From assembly GCA_022769085.1 (NCBI GenBank), contig JALEKO010000045.1:1-34480 (forward strand): 34,480 nt of DNA, given 5' to 3'. Positions within the stretch are counted from its first letter, which is position 1. Each line of letters opens with the position of its first letter. The notes under the pieces are model-generated. The model was given only the letters and a program-made list of their open reading frames with translations. It had not been told where the DNA came from and made no database searches. Positions 1-8,210 of the stretch are shown one piece after another. The stretch is from Peptoniphilaceae bacterium. GTDB taxonomy: Bacteria; Bacillota; Clostridia; Tissierellales; Peptoniphilaceae. The translations under genes and the position numbers were made by a program.

Positions 1-1052
1 TCTGCAACTCCAGCTGCTGGAAGCATCATTGTTCCAATGTTTTTCTTTATTATTTCAGATTCTTTTGCAATCGATGCCCCTATGTATCCACCAAATACTT
101 TTCCGATTCCTCTTATTAAAATAAAAGATATTAAAATCAAAAAATGATCTGGAATAAGTTTAGGATTAAGTGGTAATCCTAGCCCAAAAATCAAGCACAT
201 TAAACCTGTATCTTGAATTGTATGAAAACTTTTCTTTACAGAATTGAATTTTTCTTTTGAAACTATATTAACAAAAGCTGCGGAATAACCAATTCCTACT
301 ATAACAAAATTCATTGAAGGTTTATCGAAAACAAAATTATCTATATAAAATGAAACAATTATTGTAATAATCATAAAAATTAAAAAAATAGACAGTTCCA
401 TCTTTTTATCATTAGAATTTTTTATTACTTTTGATGAAATTACACCAAAAATTAGACCTATTATTATTGGCATTATCATCATATTAAACATAGAAACATT
501 TACTTCAACTTTACTTGCAAATACAAGCTGAAATATTGCCAAAGAGGAGTAAAAAATAATATTTGAAAGAACATTATCAAGCCCTGTAACAGTTCTTAGA
601 GCATCTGTAAATTTTCCTTCAGCTTTAAATTCACTTATAATTGATAAGTTTACCCCTGGTGCTGTAGGAATTGATACAAGTCCTACTAAAATTGCTATTT
701 GCCATGGAATATTTAAAATTAAGAAAACAACTGAAAAAATAATACTTAACAATATTGCTGGTGTAATCATTTCAAAAAGAGCAATTTTTAAATATCCACT
801 TCCTGCTTCTTTTAAATTTTTAAATACCATAGAATATCCAACCATAATTCCTACTATTGTTTTTGCAAAATCCATAATAATTTTAAAAAGAGGAGTTGAT
901 AAAATATCTTTTCCAATAAAACCAACAACGCTTGGACCAACAATAACTCCTGCTAGCATCCACCCCAAAATTTGTGGAAGTTTTAATTTATTTATAAGTT
1001 TGCCAGCAAAAAAAGCTAATATGTACCCGACAAATAAATTAACCATTAACAT
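1..1052 (-). CDS. Cation:proton antiporter (CPA family), 3' end outside window
   Basis: Start ATG at 1052 follows an AAGGAAA ribosome site; about 350 residues are present and the frame stays open to the window edge, so the C-terminus is missing. The protein is almost entirely hydrophobic with many membrane helices. Near its N-terminus it has the stretch LKLPQILGWMLAGVIVGPS, typical of the Na+/H+ exchanger domain of monovalent cation:proton antiporters (Kef/NapA/NhaP superfamily). Proteins of this kind exchange cytoplasmic Na+ or K+ for protons across the cell membrane. In the ion-binding helix the sequence is GLDNVLS (Asp159-Asn160), where many CPA2 members have Asp-Asp. No cytoplasmic TrkA-like domain can be judged because the end is cut off. 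It is separated from the proline operon upstream by a terminator and has its own leader. Family assignment is confident; the ion is not known. Confidence 0.8.
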   Translation of the reverse strand, partial: MLMVNLFVGYILAFFAGKLINKLKLPQILGWMLAGVIVGPSVVGFIGKDILSTPLFKIIMDFAKTIVGIMVGYSMVFKNLKEAGSGYLKIALFEMITPAILLSIIFSVVFLILNIPWQIAILVGLVSIPTAPGVNLSIISEFKAEGKFTDALRTVTGLDNVLSNIIFYSSLAIFQLVFASKVEVNVSMFNMMIMPIIIGLIFGVISSKVIKNSNDKKMELSIFLIFMIITIIVSFYIDNFVFDKPSMNFVIVGIGYSAAFVNIVSKEKFNSVKKSFHTIQDTGLMCLIFGLGLPLNPKLIPDHFLILISFILIRGIGKVFGGYIGASIAKESEIIKKNIGTMMLPAAGVA

Positions 1053-1227
1053 ACGATTTCCTTTCTTATAGTTAATATTATATCATTTATTTACAATAAA
1101 GAAAAAAATAATACAACATTATTATACCCTTTTGAGAACATTATCAATATTTTATGTGAAAATATTATCATATATTATCAATAAAAAGATTAAATGAATC
1201 TTCAAATTAGACTAATTTTTGAAATTT

Positions 1228-1260
1228 AAAATGGGCAGTATATAAAAATATGCCCATTTT
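1228..1260 (-). terminator. Terminator after proC
   Basis: Perfect inverted repeat AAAATGGGCA / TGCCCATTTT with a 13-nt loop, 52 nt past the proC stop. It is A/T-flanked on both sides. It is placed to end the proline operon before the antiporter gene. Confidence 0.75.
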
Positions 1261-1311
1261 AAAAATTTATAAGAATAAATTAAAAATTTTGTATTTAATA
1301 ATATCATCAAA

Positions 1312-2079
1312 TTACATTTCTTTTGCTTTATTAAAAGATGCAATAATAGCATCAATTATTGTTCCTCTAAAACCATTATCTTCCAATATTTTCAATCCTT
1401 CAATAGTTGTTCCTGAAGGAGATGTTACCATGTCTTTTAGTTTTCCTGGATGTTCTTTAGTATCAAGTACCATTTTTGCAGACCCCAAAATTGATTGAGC
1501 TATGAATTTATATGAATCATTTCTATTCATTCCACAAAAAACTGCAGCATCTGAAACTGCCTCTATAAACATATATACATAGGCTGGAAGACAACCTGAA
1601 ACTGAAGAAAAAATATTAAAATATTTTTCATCGATAATTTCAGCTTTTCCAAAAGATGAAAAAATTTTTAAAATATTTTCTACTTCATTTTCTTTTAAAT
1701 TTTTATTTGGAGAAATTGCAGACATTCCTTCTCTTACTTTTGCTGGTGTATTTGGCATTGCAATAGCAAATTTTTTTTCTCCTAAATTTTCTTTTAAATA
1801 ATCAAGAGTAATACCTGCAGCAATAGAAATAATTACTTGGTCTTTAATATAATCTTTTATTTCTTTTATAACTTCAGAAATAACAGCAGGTTTTACAGAT
1901 AAAATTATATAATCACTTTTTTTTGCAACTTCTATATTATTAGTTATTTCAACTTTTTCATTAGAAAAGTTTGAGATATATCTTCCCCTATTAGATAAAA
2001 TTACATTATAATTATTTTTAATTAAAGAATCTGCAATGATAGAACCCATGTTGCCAATTCCTATAATACCAACTTTCAT
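1312..2079 (-). CDS. proC: Pyrroline-5-carboxylate reductase
   Basis: Last step of proline synthesis: NAD(P)H reduction of 1-pyrroline-5-carboxylate to L-proline. The 255-residue product begins MKVGIIGIGNMGS, the glycine-rich Rossmann motif. It carries the C-terminal family signature in the form TSPSGTTIEGLKILE, plus a SGCLPAYVYMF version of the usual GSGPAYVF. Length is normal for the family (about 260-280). An in-frame GTG lies 6 nt upstream (2085) but would touch the ribosome site. The ATG at 2079 has AGGGAG at good spacing and is preferred. That ribosome site lies inside the last codons of proA, and the ATG is 2 nt past the proA stop, so translation is probably coupled. Confidence 0.95.
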   Translation of the reverse strand: MKVGIIGIGNMGSIIADSLIKNNYNVILSNRGRYISNFSNEKVEITNNIEVAKKSDYIILSVKPAVISEVIKEIKDYIKDQVIISIAAGITLDYLKENLGEKKFAIAMPNTPAKVREGMSAISPNKNLKENEVENILKIFSSFGKAEIIDEKYFNIFSSVSGCLPAYVYMFIEAVSDAAVFCGMNRNDSYKFIAQSILGSAKMVLDTKEHPGKLKDMVTSPSGTTIEGLKILEDNGFRGTIIDAIIASFNKAKEM

Positions 2080-2081
2080 TT

Positions 2082-3344
2082 TCACTCCCTAATTTGTCCT
2101 TCCCCTAAAATCACATACTTATATGTTGTAAGTTCATTTAACCCTACAGGTCCTCTAGCATGAAGTCTTTGGGTTGAAATTCCTATTTCTCCACCATAAC
2201 CAAATTCATAACCATCAGTAAATCTTGTTGATGCATTTACATATACACAGGCTGAATCAACTTCATCAGTAAATTTCTTTGCATTTTTTAAATTTTCAGT
2301 TATTATTGCATCGGAATGATGTGTGGAATATTTATAAATATGCTCAATAGCTTCTTCAATAGTGCTTACAACTTTTAGAGAAAATTCATAATCTAAATAT
2401 TCTTTTGCAAAATCTTCTTCTGTAGCTAATGTAGAATTTTTTACTTTACTTAACGATTTGTAACATGCATGAACTTTAAGATCATATTTTTCTATAATAT
2501 TATTTAATAGTGGATAAAATTCATCTGCAATCTTTTCATTTACAAGAAGTGATTCCAAAGCATTGCATACACCTATTCTTTGTGTTTTGCCATTTTCAAA
2601 AATTTTGATTGCTTTATTTAAATCTGCAAATTCATCTACATATAAATGGCAATTTCCAACACCTGTTTCTAATGTTGGAACATTAGCATTTTCAATCACA
2701 GCATTTATTAATGATGCAGATCCTCTTGGTATTAATAAATCAACATATCCTTTTAATTTCATAAGCTCTGTTGAAGATTCTCTAGTTGTGTCATTTACAA
2801 TTTGAACCATATTTTTATCGTATCCAGCATTTTCTATACCATCTCTAATTGCATCTGCAATTGATATACAAGAGTTTATAGCTTCTTTTCCACCTCTAAG
2901 TATAATTGAATTTGAAGATTTTATAGCTAGTACAGCAGAATCAAGTGTAACATTTGGTCTTGATTCATAAATCATTGCAAGAACTCCTATAGGCACTCTT
3001 TTTTTAGCTACAATAAGACCATTATTCAATGTGAAAACATCTTTAAATTTACTTATTGGATCTTCTAATAAAATAATTTGATCTATTGATTTTATCATAG
3101 AATCAATTCTTTCGTCATTTAATAAAAGCCTGTCAAGTAAAGCATTTGACATACCGTTGTTTTTTCCATTTTCGTAGTCTTTTTTATTCTCTTCTAATAT
3201 TTTATTTCTATTTATATTGATAGAATTTTTTATTGAATTTAGTATTTTATTTTTTTCAATTGAAGAAAGCTTAGATAACTCTTTACTTGATTTTTTAGCA
3301 AATCGCCCCATTTCTTTTAACGATTCCTTTAAAGATAGTCCCAA
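2082..3344 (-). CDS. proA: Gamma-glutamyl phosphate reductase (glutamate-5-semialdehyde dehydrogenase)
   Basis: Second step of proline synthesis: NADPH-dependent reduction of gamma-glutamyl phosphate to glutamate-5-semialdehyde. The full-length aldehyde-dehydrogenase-fold protein (about 420 residues) has PIGVLAMIYESRPNVTLD, the SSNSIILRGGKEA segment and the catalytic cysteine in RIGVCNALESLLV (about residue 260). The C-terminus HARGPVGLNELTTYKY is typical of ProA. The open frame reaches a GTG at 3353, but that codon overlaps the AGGAGG ribosome site. The TTG at 3344 lies 8 nt after AGGAGG and is the likely start. Its first 50 bases overlap the 3' end of proB in another frame, so the two are almost certainly translationally coupled. 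Confidence 0.95.
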   Translation of the reverse strand: MGLSLKESLKEMGRFAKKSSKELSKLSSIEKNKILNSIKNSININRNKILEENKKDYENGKNNGMSNALLDRLLLNDERIDSMIKSIDQIILLEDPISKFKDVFTLNNGLIVAKKRVPIGVLAMIYESRPNVTLDSAVLAIKSSNSIILRGGKEAINSCISIADAIRDGIENAGYDKNMVQIVNDTTRESSTELMKLKGYVDLLIPRGSASLINAVIENANVPTLETGVGNCHLYVDEFADLNKAIKIFENGKTQRIGVCNALESLLVNEKIADEFYPLLNNIIEKYDLKVHACYKSLSKVKNSTLATEEDFAKEYLDYEFSLKVVSTIEEAIEHIYKYSTHHSDAIITENLKNAKKFTDEVDSACVYVNASTRFTDGYEFGYGGEIGISTQRLHARGPVGLNELTTYKYVILGEGQIRE

Positions 3345-4104
3345 TTTCTTCACCTCCTAATATTTTTCTTATATTTTTAAAATCACTTGAATTTGCTATA
3401 ACAACATCTATACCAGATTCCATACATATATTTGCTGCATTTATTTTTGTAGCCATTCCTCCTGTACCTACTTTTGAATATGTTCCTTTTCCCATTTCTC
3501 TTAATTTATCATTTATTATATTAACTTCTTTTATAATTGTAGCATTATTATTAACTCTTGGATCATCAGTATAAAGACCGTCAATATCTGACAACAAAAT
3601 TAGTAAATCAGCATTTACAAGTTTTGAAACAACTGCTGACAATGTATCATTATCACCAAAATTAATTTCAAACGTTGAAATAGAGTCATTTTCATTTACT
3701 ATTGGTATTACATTCATTTTAAGAAGAGTTTCAAAAGTATTAATTGCATTTTCATGCATAATAGCATCAGTTTCTACCATTCTTGTTAACAACATTTGTG
3801 CTATACTGTATCCATACTCTGCAAAAGAACGAAGGTATGTGTTCATAAGTGTTAATTGCCCAACTGATGCAATAGCTTGTTTTTCACTAATATTTATTGT
3901 ATTTTGAATTTGTAGTTTATTTTTACCTGCAGCAATAGCTCCAGAAGAGACAAGAATAACGTCTATCCCCTTATTTTTTAGGTTTACTATTTCTTTTGTA
4001 AGCATATCAATTTTTTCAATATTTACACAACCATTATCGTGTGTAATTGATGATGATCCTATTTTTATTACTACTTTTTCAATTTTATTTGTAAATTTTC
4101 TCAA
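3295..4104 (-). CDS. proB: Glutamate 5-kinase, short form without PUA domain
   Basis: First and normally proline-inhibited step of proline synthesis: ATP-dependent phosphorylation of L-glutamate. It is an amino-acid-kinase-fold protein with VVIKIGSSSITHDNG at the N-terminus, ILVSSGAIAAGKNKL, PIVNENDSISTFEINFGDNDTLSA and GTYSKVGTGGMATKI. It ends shortly after GGEEIGTIF, so the C-terminal PUA domain of the E. coli enzyme (about 367 residues) is absent, as in many Firmicutes. The frame is open to an ATG at 4122 with no ribosome site. A GGAGA lies inside that stretch, 4 and 7 nt upstream of two consecutive TTG codons. I chose the second TTG (4104, about 269 residues); 4107 or 4122 remain possible. 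The gene follows the acyltransferase stop closely and overlaps proA. Confidence 0.92.
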   Translation of the reverse strand: MRKFTNKIEKVVIKIGSSSITHDNGCVNIEKIDMLTKEIVNLKNKGIDVILVSSGAIAAGKNKLQIQNTINISEKQAIASVGQLTLMNTYLRSFAEYGYSIAQMLLTRMVETDAIMHENAINTFETLLKMNVIPIVNENDSISTFEINFGDNDTLSAVVSKLVNADLLILLSDIDGLYTDDPRVNNNATIIKEVNIINDKLREMGKGTYSKVGTGGMATKINAANICMESGIDVVIANSSDFKNIRKILGGEEIGTIFKGIVKRNGAIC

Positions 4105-4131
4105 CAATATTTCTCCAATCATATAGTATAT

Positions 4132-5928
4132 TTATTTAACTTTGTTCATTTCATCAAAAATTAAATCGAGTATAACATCTATACCATTATTCATTAAATG
4201 AACTTTATCTGGTGCAAAATATTCAGGATGGTCAATAGATGCATCATGCCAATTTATTAAATGAATTCTCTTATTTTTTGATGTGAAATTATCTAAGTAT
4301 TTGTTTACGTCTTTTTCATATGCTCTATCAACTCTAATATTTACAAAATAAATATCAGATTTTTCAAATGGTTTTACAAGTTCATCTAAATCTTCTTCTT
4401 CAAATGGTCCATTCGTTCCAAGCATAAAAACTACTGCTGTATCTTTAGAATCATAAGCATGATAATTCCATGCTATATCTATTGAATTAATAAGCTGTCT
4501 TGAAACTTGTGCATCCACAATTGTATTTGGAAAAACATCAGCAAGTCCTGCACCAACATTTACTCCTAAAGAATCTCCAATTAGAATGATTGTATTGTAT
4601 GGAATTTTTGCTTCAAATTTTTTTACATTTGAATTTGACATGCTTGAATAATTTGAAGAAATAACTTCTTTTTCTTCTGATTTTTCTTTTTCAATAGTCA
4701 TAGAATTTTCATTTGAATTAGAAACTTTAGAATTTATTTTTAATTTATTATCTAGTTTAAAATCATTTTCTTTTACAAACAGTGTTGATAAAAAAGGCAT
4801 TGCATATCCAAAACTTCCAAATATAAATAATATTGAAAAAATTAATATTATTACTTTAGCTATAAAGTTCATTCTTATATTCTTGAAATTTTTTATTATT
4901 TTTTTAGAAAAAGCATATGAAAATATGGAAAGACATAAAAATAATATTATTCTTATTAAAGTTAAATATATATTTGGATGGTTTATTTCATTTTGAGTCT
5001 GAGAAAGTATCAAAATAGGAAAATGCCACAAATATATATCATAAGATATCTTACCTATATATCTTATGAAACTGAAATTAAAGATAATTTTTGTTTTTGA
5101 ACCATATTTTACAAATGTTACAATAAACAAAGCTGAAATTAATGCAATTAGGAAAAATCCCCCTAAATATAAAAATTTAGAATATTCACTTAGATTTAAC
5201 TCTAAATAAATGAATACAATTAAGCAAATTCCAGAAACTAATGAAAAAATATTATTTGTTTTTTTATCAGATAATGATTTTATTTTATTTAATGGATATA
5301 TACCACCAGTTATTACACCTATTAAAAATTCATAAAGCCTTGTATCTGTCCCATAGTAAACTCTATTTACATTCTGAGGATCATATAGAACCACTTGCAA
5401 AACAAAAGATAGTACCATCAAAATCGGTACAAATATCCAAAATAAATTTATTCCATTTTTTCTCTTTTTATATGTAAATCTATATAATAGTGAAAATATT
5501 ATAAAAAATTGAAACTGAACAGCTATATACCATATATGTTTAAATAAACTTATACTAAAAGAGTCAAAATATGATATCTTTTTAATTAAAAACCGCCAAT
5601 TTTCAAGAAAAGTTATCCCAAATATTCCATCAAACCCAGTTGATTTTACAGCTGATTTATTAAATAATGTTGCAAAAATCATTACAATAAAAATCACAAA
5701 GAATAAAGGTGGAAATAAATTTATTAATTTGTTCTTTAAATATTTGACTAAAGAAAAATCTTCATCTCTTTTAATTGAAGTAATTGCCAAATAACCTGAT
5801 AAAACAAAAAAAAGATCTACTCCTAAAAAACCAGCTGGTAAAATTTTACTGTCTATATGAAAAATTATAATTGAAATAATTGCAAAAGCTTTTATTAAAT
5901 CAAAACCGACTGTTCTTTTTCTTTTCAT
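4132..5928 (-). CDS. Membrane O-acyltransferase with C-terminal SGNH domain (OatA-like)
   Basis: A 598-residue two-part protein. Residues 1 to about 390 form an acyltransferase-3 membrane domain starting KRTVGFDLIKAFAIISIIIFHI and DLFFVLSGYL, with about ten hydrophobic helices. Residues from about 440 form an extracytoplasmic SGNH/GDSL esterase-like domain. Visible catalytic residues are Ser453 in LIGDSLG, Asn506 in LGTNG and the Asp574-x-x-His577 pair in PDKVHL. This is the architecture of peptidoglycan O-acetyltransferase OatA, which moves acetyl groups across the membrane onto muramic acid and confers lysozyme resistance. Relatives modify other envelope sugars, so the acceptor is not certain. 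Start ATG follows AGGTGG at 9 nt. It is first in a unit with proBAC, an unexpected pairing. Confidence 0.87.
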   Translation of the reverse strand: MKRKRTVGFDLIKAFAIISIIIFHIDSKILPAGFLGVDLFFVLSGYLAITSIKRDEDFSLVKYLKNKLINLFPPLFFVIFIVMIFATLFNKSAVKSTGFDGIFGITFLENWRFLIKKISYFDSFSISLFKHIWYIAVQFQFFIIFSLLYRFTYKKRKNGINLFWIFVPILMVLSFVLQVVLYDPQNVNRVYYGTDTRLYEFLIGVITGGIYPLNKIKSLSDKKTNNIFSLVSGICLIVFIYLELNLSEYSKFLYLGGFFLIALISALFIVTFVKYGSKTKIIFNFSFIRYIGKISYDIYLWHFPILILSQTQNEINHPNIYLTLIRIILFLCLSIFSYAFSKKIIKNFKNIRMNFIAKVIILIFSILFIFGSFGYAMPFLSTLFVKENDFKLDNKLKINSKVSNSNENSMTIEKEKSEEKEVISSNYSSMSNSNVKKFEAKIPYNTIILIGDSLGVNVGAGLADVFPNTIVDAQVSRQLINSIDIAWNYHAYDSKDTAVVFMLGTNGPFEEEDLDELVKPFEKSDIYFVNIRVDRAYEKDVNKYLDNFTSKNKRIHLINWHDASIDHPEYFAPDKVHLMNNGIDVILDLIFDEMNKVK

Positions 5929-6080
5929 TTTTAATTACCACCTACAAAATTAATATATTTAACTGAAATTATTTTACTCTTTATTTACTTATAATAAACA
6001 CATATGTTAAATAAGAATTTCATAATTCATTTATGTTAAAATTATGCTTATATTAGAAATTTTTTTATTTTTAAACATAA

Positions 6081-6114
6081 AAAATGTTGCAGAAAAAATA
6101 TCTGCAACATTTTT
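6081..6114 (-). terminator. Terminator after the M20 peptidase gene
   Basis: Inverted repeat with the core ATGTTGCAGA / TCTGCAACAT and A/T-rich flanks that extend the stem. On the minus strand it is followed by a T-run. It lies 29 nt past the stop at 6143. Because the flanks are symmetrical it could work in both directions. Confidence 0.8.
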
Positions 6115-6142
6115 CGTAAAAATTATTAAAAAGTAATATAAA

Positions 6143-7369
6143 TTAATTTAGATATTTTTTAATAATTTCAATATACGCATCAATAAAATCTAAATATTCA
6201 CTTAATGGTAATCTTTCATTAATTCTATGATTTAACATAGGAACACCAGGACCATAAACTGCAAAATCCATATCTTTATTTGCTCTAATAAATTGAGCAC
6301 CATCAGTAGTTCCAGGAACAGACATTGGTTTTACTGAATCAAGTTTACTTAATAGAGGATTTTTAGTTAAGTCTTCTCCAATAACATCACCCATTACTTT
6401 TGCTAAATTTTGAGGTAAAAGTCCTTCAATTGAATTTGCAACTTCCATTATTGTTTTTACAAGTTCTGAATCTGGACTAGATTGAACAGGTGCTTGATTA
6501 GCTGTTATTTCCATTTTCAAATCAAATTTTTCATTTTTATTAAGGTCATCTAAAATATTTTGAATTTCCTTAATCAATTTTTCATTATCAAATTCAGGAA
6601 TAGTCCTTACATTTGCCTCAAATTCAGCATGATCAGGAATTGAATTAATTTGCGTTCCACCCTTTACAATTGTAATACTGTGAGTCATATCTCCTAAAAT
6701 TTCATTGCTATATTCAGACTCTATTTTTCTTACTTTATCATTTATTTTATTCATTGCTTCAAGTAAATTTTCTATAGCATTTATTCCAATTTCAGGAGCA
6801 GAAGAATGAGCACCTAGTCCATTTGAAATAACTTTATAGTTTAAAGATCCTTTATGTGCAAAAACAACACCAACATTACATGGTTCTCCAATTATTAATG
6901 CATCTACACCATTTATATAACCTAAATCTGTAAGTTGTTCTGCACCAAGTTCTCCTACTTCTTCTCCAACTGTAGCAATAAATTTTAAAGTACCTTTAAA
7001 ATTATTTTTTTCCTTTGCATCAATATACGCAATTAATAAAGCTGCTAAACCAGACTTCATATCAGATGCACCACGTCCCCATATTACATCATTTTCAATA
7101 TGAGCTTCAAAAGGAGGATATACCCATTTTGATTCATCACCTTGATCTACAACATCCATATGTCCTGATAAAGCAAGGGTTTTTCCTTCTCCATTTTTAA
7201 TTTCAGAAACTAAATTATATCTTCCTTCATCAAATTTTATAAGTTCACAATCAATTCCGTGTTCAGCAAGTAAGTTTTTTAAATAAATAGCTGTTTCTTC
7301 TTCATTACCATTTACAGTTTTAATTTTAATTAAGTCTTGTAAAATTTTAACTTTTTCTTCTTTCTCCAT
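6143..7369 (-). CDS. M20 family zinc metallopeptidase / deacylase (ArgE/DapE type)
   Basis: A 408-residue member of the ArgE/DapE/ACY1/CPG2 family, which uses two zinc ions to cleave amide bonds of N-acyl amino acids or short peptides. Expected metal and catalytic residues are all visible: His70 and Asp72 in SGHMDVVD, Asp103 in GRGASDMKSG, Glu136-Glu137 in TVGEEVGE, Glu162 in GEP and His381 in MLNHRINE. Residues about 175-290 form the inserted dimerisation domain. The family contains succinyl-diaminopimelate desuccinylase, acetylornithine deacetylase and dipeptidases, and sequence alone does not separate them here. No dap or arg gene is nearby. The ATG is preceded by AAGGA at 9 nt. It appears to be monocistronic. 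Confidence 0.88.
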   Translation of the reverse strand: MEKEEKVKILQDLIKIKTVNGNEEETAIYLKNLLAEHGIDCELIKFDEGRYNLVSEIKNGEGKTLALSGHMDVVDQGDESKWVYPPFEAHIENDVIWGRGASDMKSGLAALLIAYIDAKEKNNFKGTLKFIATVGEEVGELGAEQLTDLGYINGVDALIIGEPCNVGVVFAHKGSLNYKVISNGLGAHSSAPEIGINAIENLLEAMNKINDKVRKIESEYSNEILGDMTHSITIVKGGTQINSIPDHAEFEANVRTIPEFDNEKLIKEIQNILDDLNKNEKFDLKMEITANQAPVQSSPDSELVKTIMEVANSIEGLLPQNLAKVMGDVIGEDLTKNPLLSKLDSVKPMSVPGTTDGAQFIRANKDMDFAVYGPGVPMLNHRINERLPLSEYLDFIDAYIEIIKKYLN

Positions 7370-7406
7370 TTCAATATTCCTTTCTATGTAATATATAACT
7401 CGTCAA

Positions 7407-7461
7407 TGTTTTTGATTTTTAAAAAATTATTAATTATTAAATAATTTAAAAATCAAAAACA
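7407..7461. repeat. AT-rich inverted repeat in the M20 gene leader
   Basis: Arms TGTTTTTGATTTTTAAA (7407-7423) and TTTAAAAATCAAAAACA (7445-7461) are perfect complements over 17 bp. The stem can continue inward with AAATTATT / AATAATTT if three adenines bulge. It lies 38 nt upstream of the M20 start codon. Function unknown: it may be a leader hairpin, an operator or a remnant of a small mobile repeat. Confidence 0.6.
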
Positions 7462-7758
7462 AATTTTATACATTAATTTTATACCCAATCTATAAAAAAA
7501 TGATTATTTTTATTAAAGATTTTTAATATGTACGCTAAGTGTAGTTTTTTTTAAATATATCACTATATGTAGTTATGTATTTTTTAAAATAATATTAGGA
7601 AATATTGTAAATAAAAAGTTTTTCTAATACTTTGGAAAATTATTTTTAAGGCTTTATTTTAATTATAGATAATAAAAATAGATTTTAATTTAATGAATGA
7701 ATACAATAATAAGAATACAATTAAGAATGATGTTAAAAATTATAATATATTTATTTCT

Positions 7759-7800
7759 AGAGAGTTAAAATATTAATGTACTTATATATTTCAGCTCTCT
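7759..7800 (-). terminator. Possible terminator after the PTS IIA gene
   Basis: AGAGAG / CTCTCT arms with a partly paired A/T extension (two mismatches or wobbles) around a short loop, 27 nt past the stop at 7828. There is no clean T-run after it on the minus strand, so this is a weak call. Confidence 0.4.
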
Positions 7801-7827
7801 TTATAAAATAAATATACAATTTTTATA

Positions 7828-8148
7828 TTAGTTATTTTTTAATTTATTAACTTCTTTATATAATTCAATTAAGTTTTTTGCATTTTCAATTCTTATGTTT
7901 GACATAGTAAGATGGTCTAATGCATGAATTAATAAAACATTTAAATCATTTTTTTGTCCATTTCCTTCTAATGTAATAAGTTTAGATTGTTCATCATGTG
8001 AAACTAAGTATGATTCATTTGCTTTTTCAATTAATTCATCTGCTTTTTCAAAATTAAATTTTTTAGCTTCTTCAATTGCTGCCTTTGCATTATCAGATGC
8101 ATCTGCAGCGTATGTTATTATCTTAAAAATTATATCATTTTTATCCAT
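7828..8148 (-). CDS. PTS lactose/cellobiose-family IIA protein, stand-alone
   Basis: A 106-residue all-helical protein matching the PTS IIA-Lac family, the phosphocarrier that takes phosphate from HPr and passes it to IIB. Family marks are DNAKAAIEEAKKFNFEKADELI near the N-terminus and LLIHALDHLTM, with the phosphorylatable histidine at 75 and the conserved second histidine at 79. Length is normal (about 100-110). An upstream ATG at 8160 has no ribosome site, whereas the ATG at 8148 has GGAG at 6 nt, so it is preferred. No IIB or IIC gene is present in the window. It lies directly downstream of the mglC terminator, whose T-run almost touches its ribosome site. It may serve a PTS encoded elsewhere or play a regulatory role. 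Confidence 0.85.
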   Translation of the reverse strand: MDKNDIIFKIITYAADASDNAKAAIEEAKKFNFEKADELIEKANESYLVSHDEQSKLITLEGNGQKNDLNVLLIHALDHLTMSNIRIENAKNLIELYKEVNKLKNN

Positions 8149-8165
8149 AGTTTTCTCCATTTAAT

Positions 8166-8206
8166 AAAAAAGCATTGCTAAAATATAATTTAAGCGATGC
8201 TTTTTT
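8166..8206 (-). terminator. Terminator after mglC
   Basis: Arms AAAAAAGCATTGCT (8166-8179) and AGCGATGCTTTTTT (8193-8206) form a strong hairpin with one wobble. A T-run follows on the minus strand, starting 5 nt past the mglC stop. The ribosome site of the PTS IIA gene begins 8 nt later, so that gene needs read-through or a promoter inside mglC. Confidence 0.85.
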
Positions 8207-8210
8207 ATAA

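Larger units (their letters stand above)
7370..7827. other. 458-nt gap with AT-rich inverted repeat, no gene seen
   Basis: No convincing reading frame with a ribosome site was found. The left part is the leader of the M20 gene and contains a strong AT-only inverted repeat (7407-7461). The right edge holds a weaker hairpin (7759-7800) downstream of the PTS IIA gene. The middle, about 7465-7755, is nearly pure A+T with nothing recognisable. Confidence 0.7.

Noticed and set aside
5929-6142. Possible T-box or other riboswitch ahead of the acyltransferase-proBAC unit
   Set aside because: The 214 nt contain one simple terminator belonging to the gene upstream and no T-box sequence or multi-stem structure that I can recognise.
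7693-7776. Plus-strand 27-codon frame starting MNEYNNKNTIK in the gap before the PTS IIA gene
   Set aside because: No ribosome site, composition typical of random AT-rich DNA, and no family resemblance.
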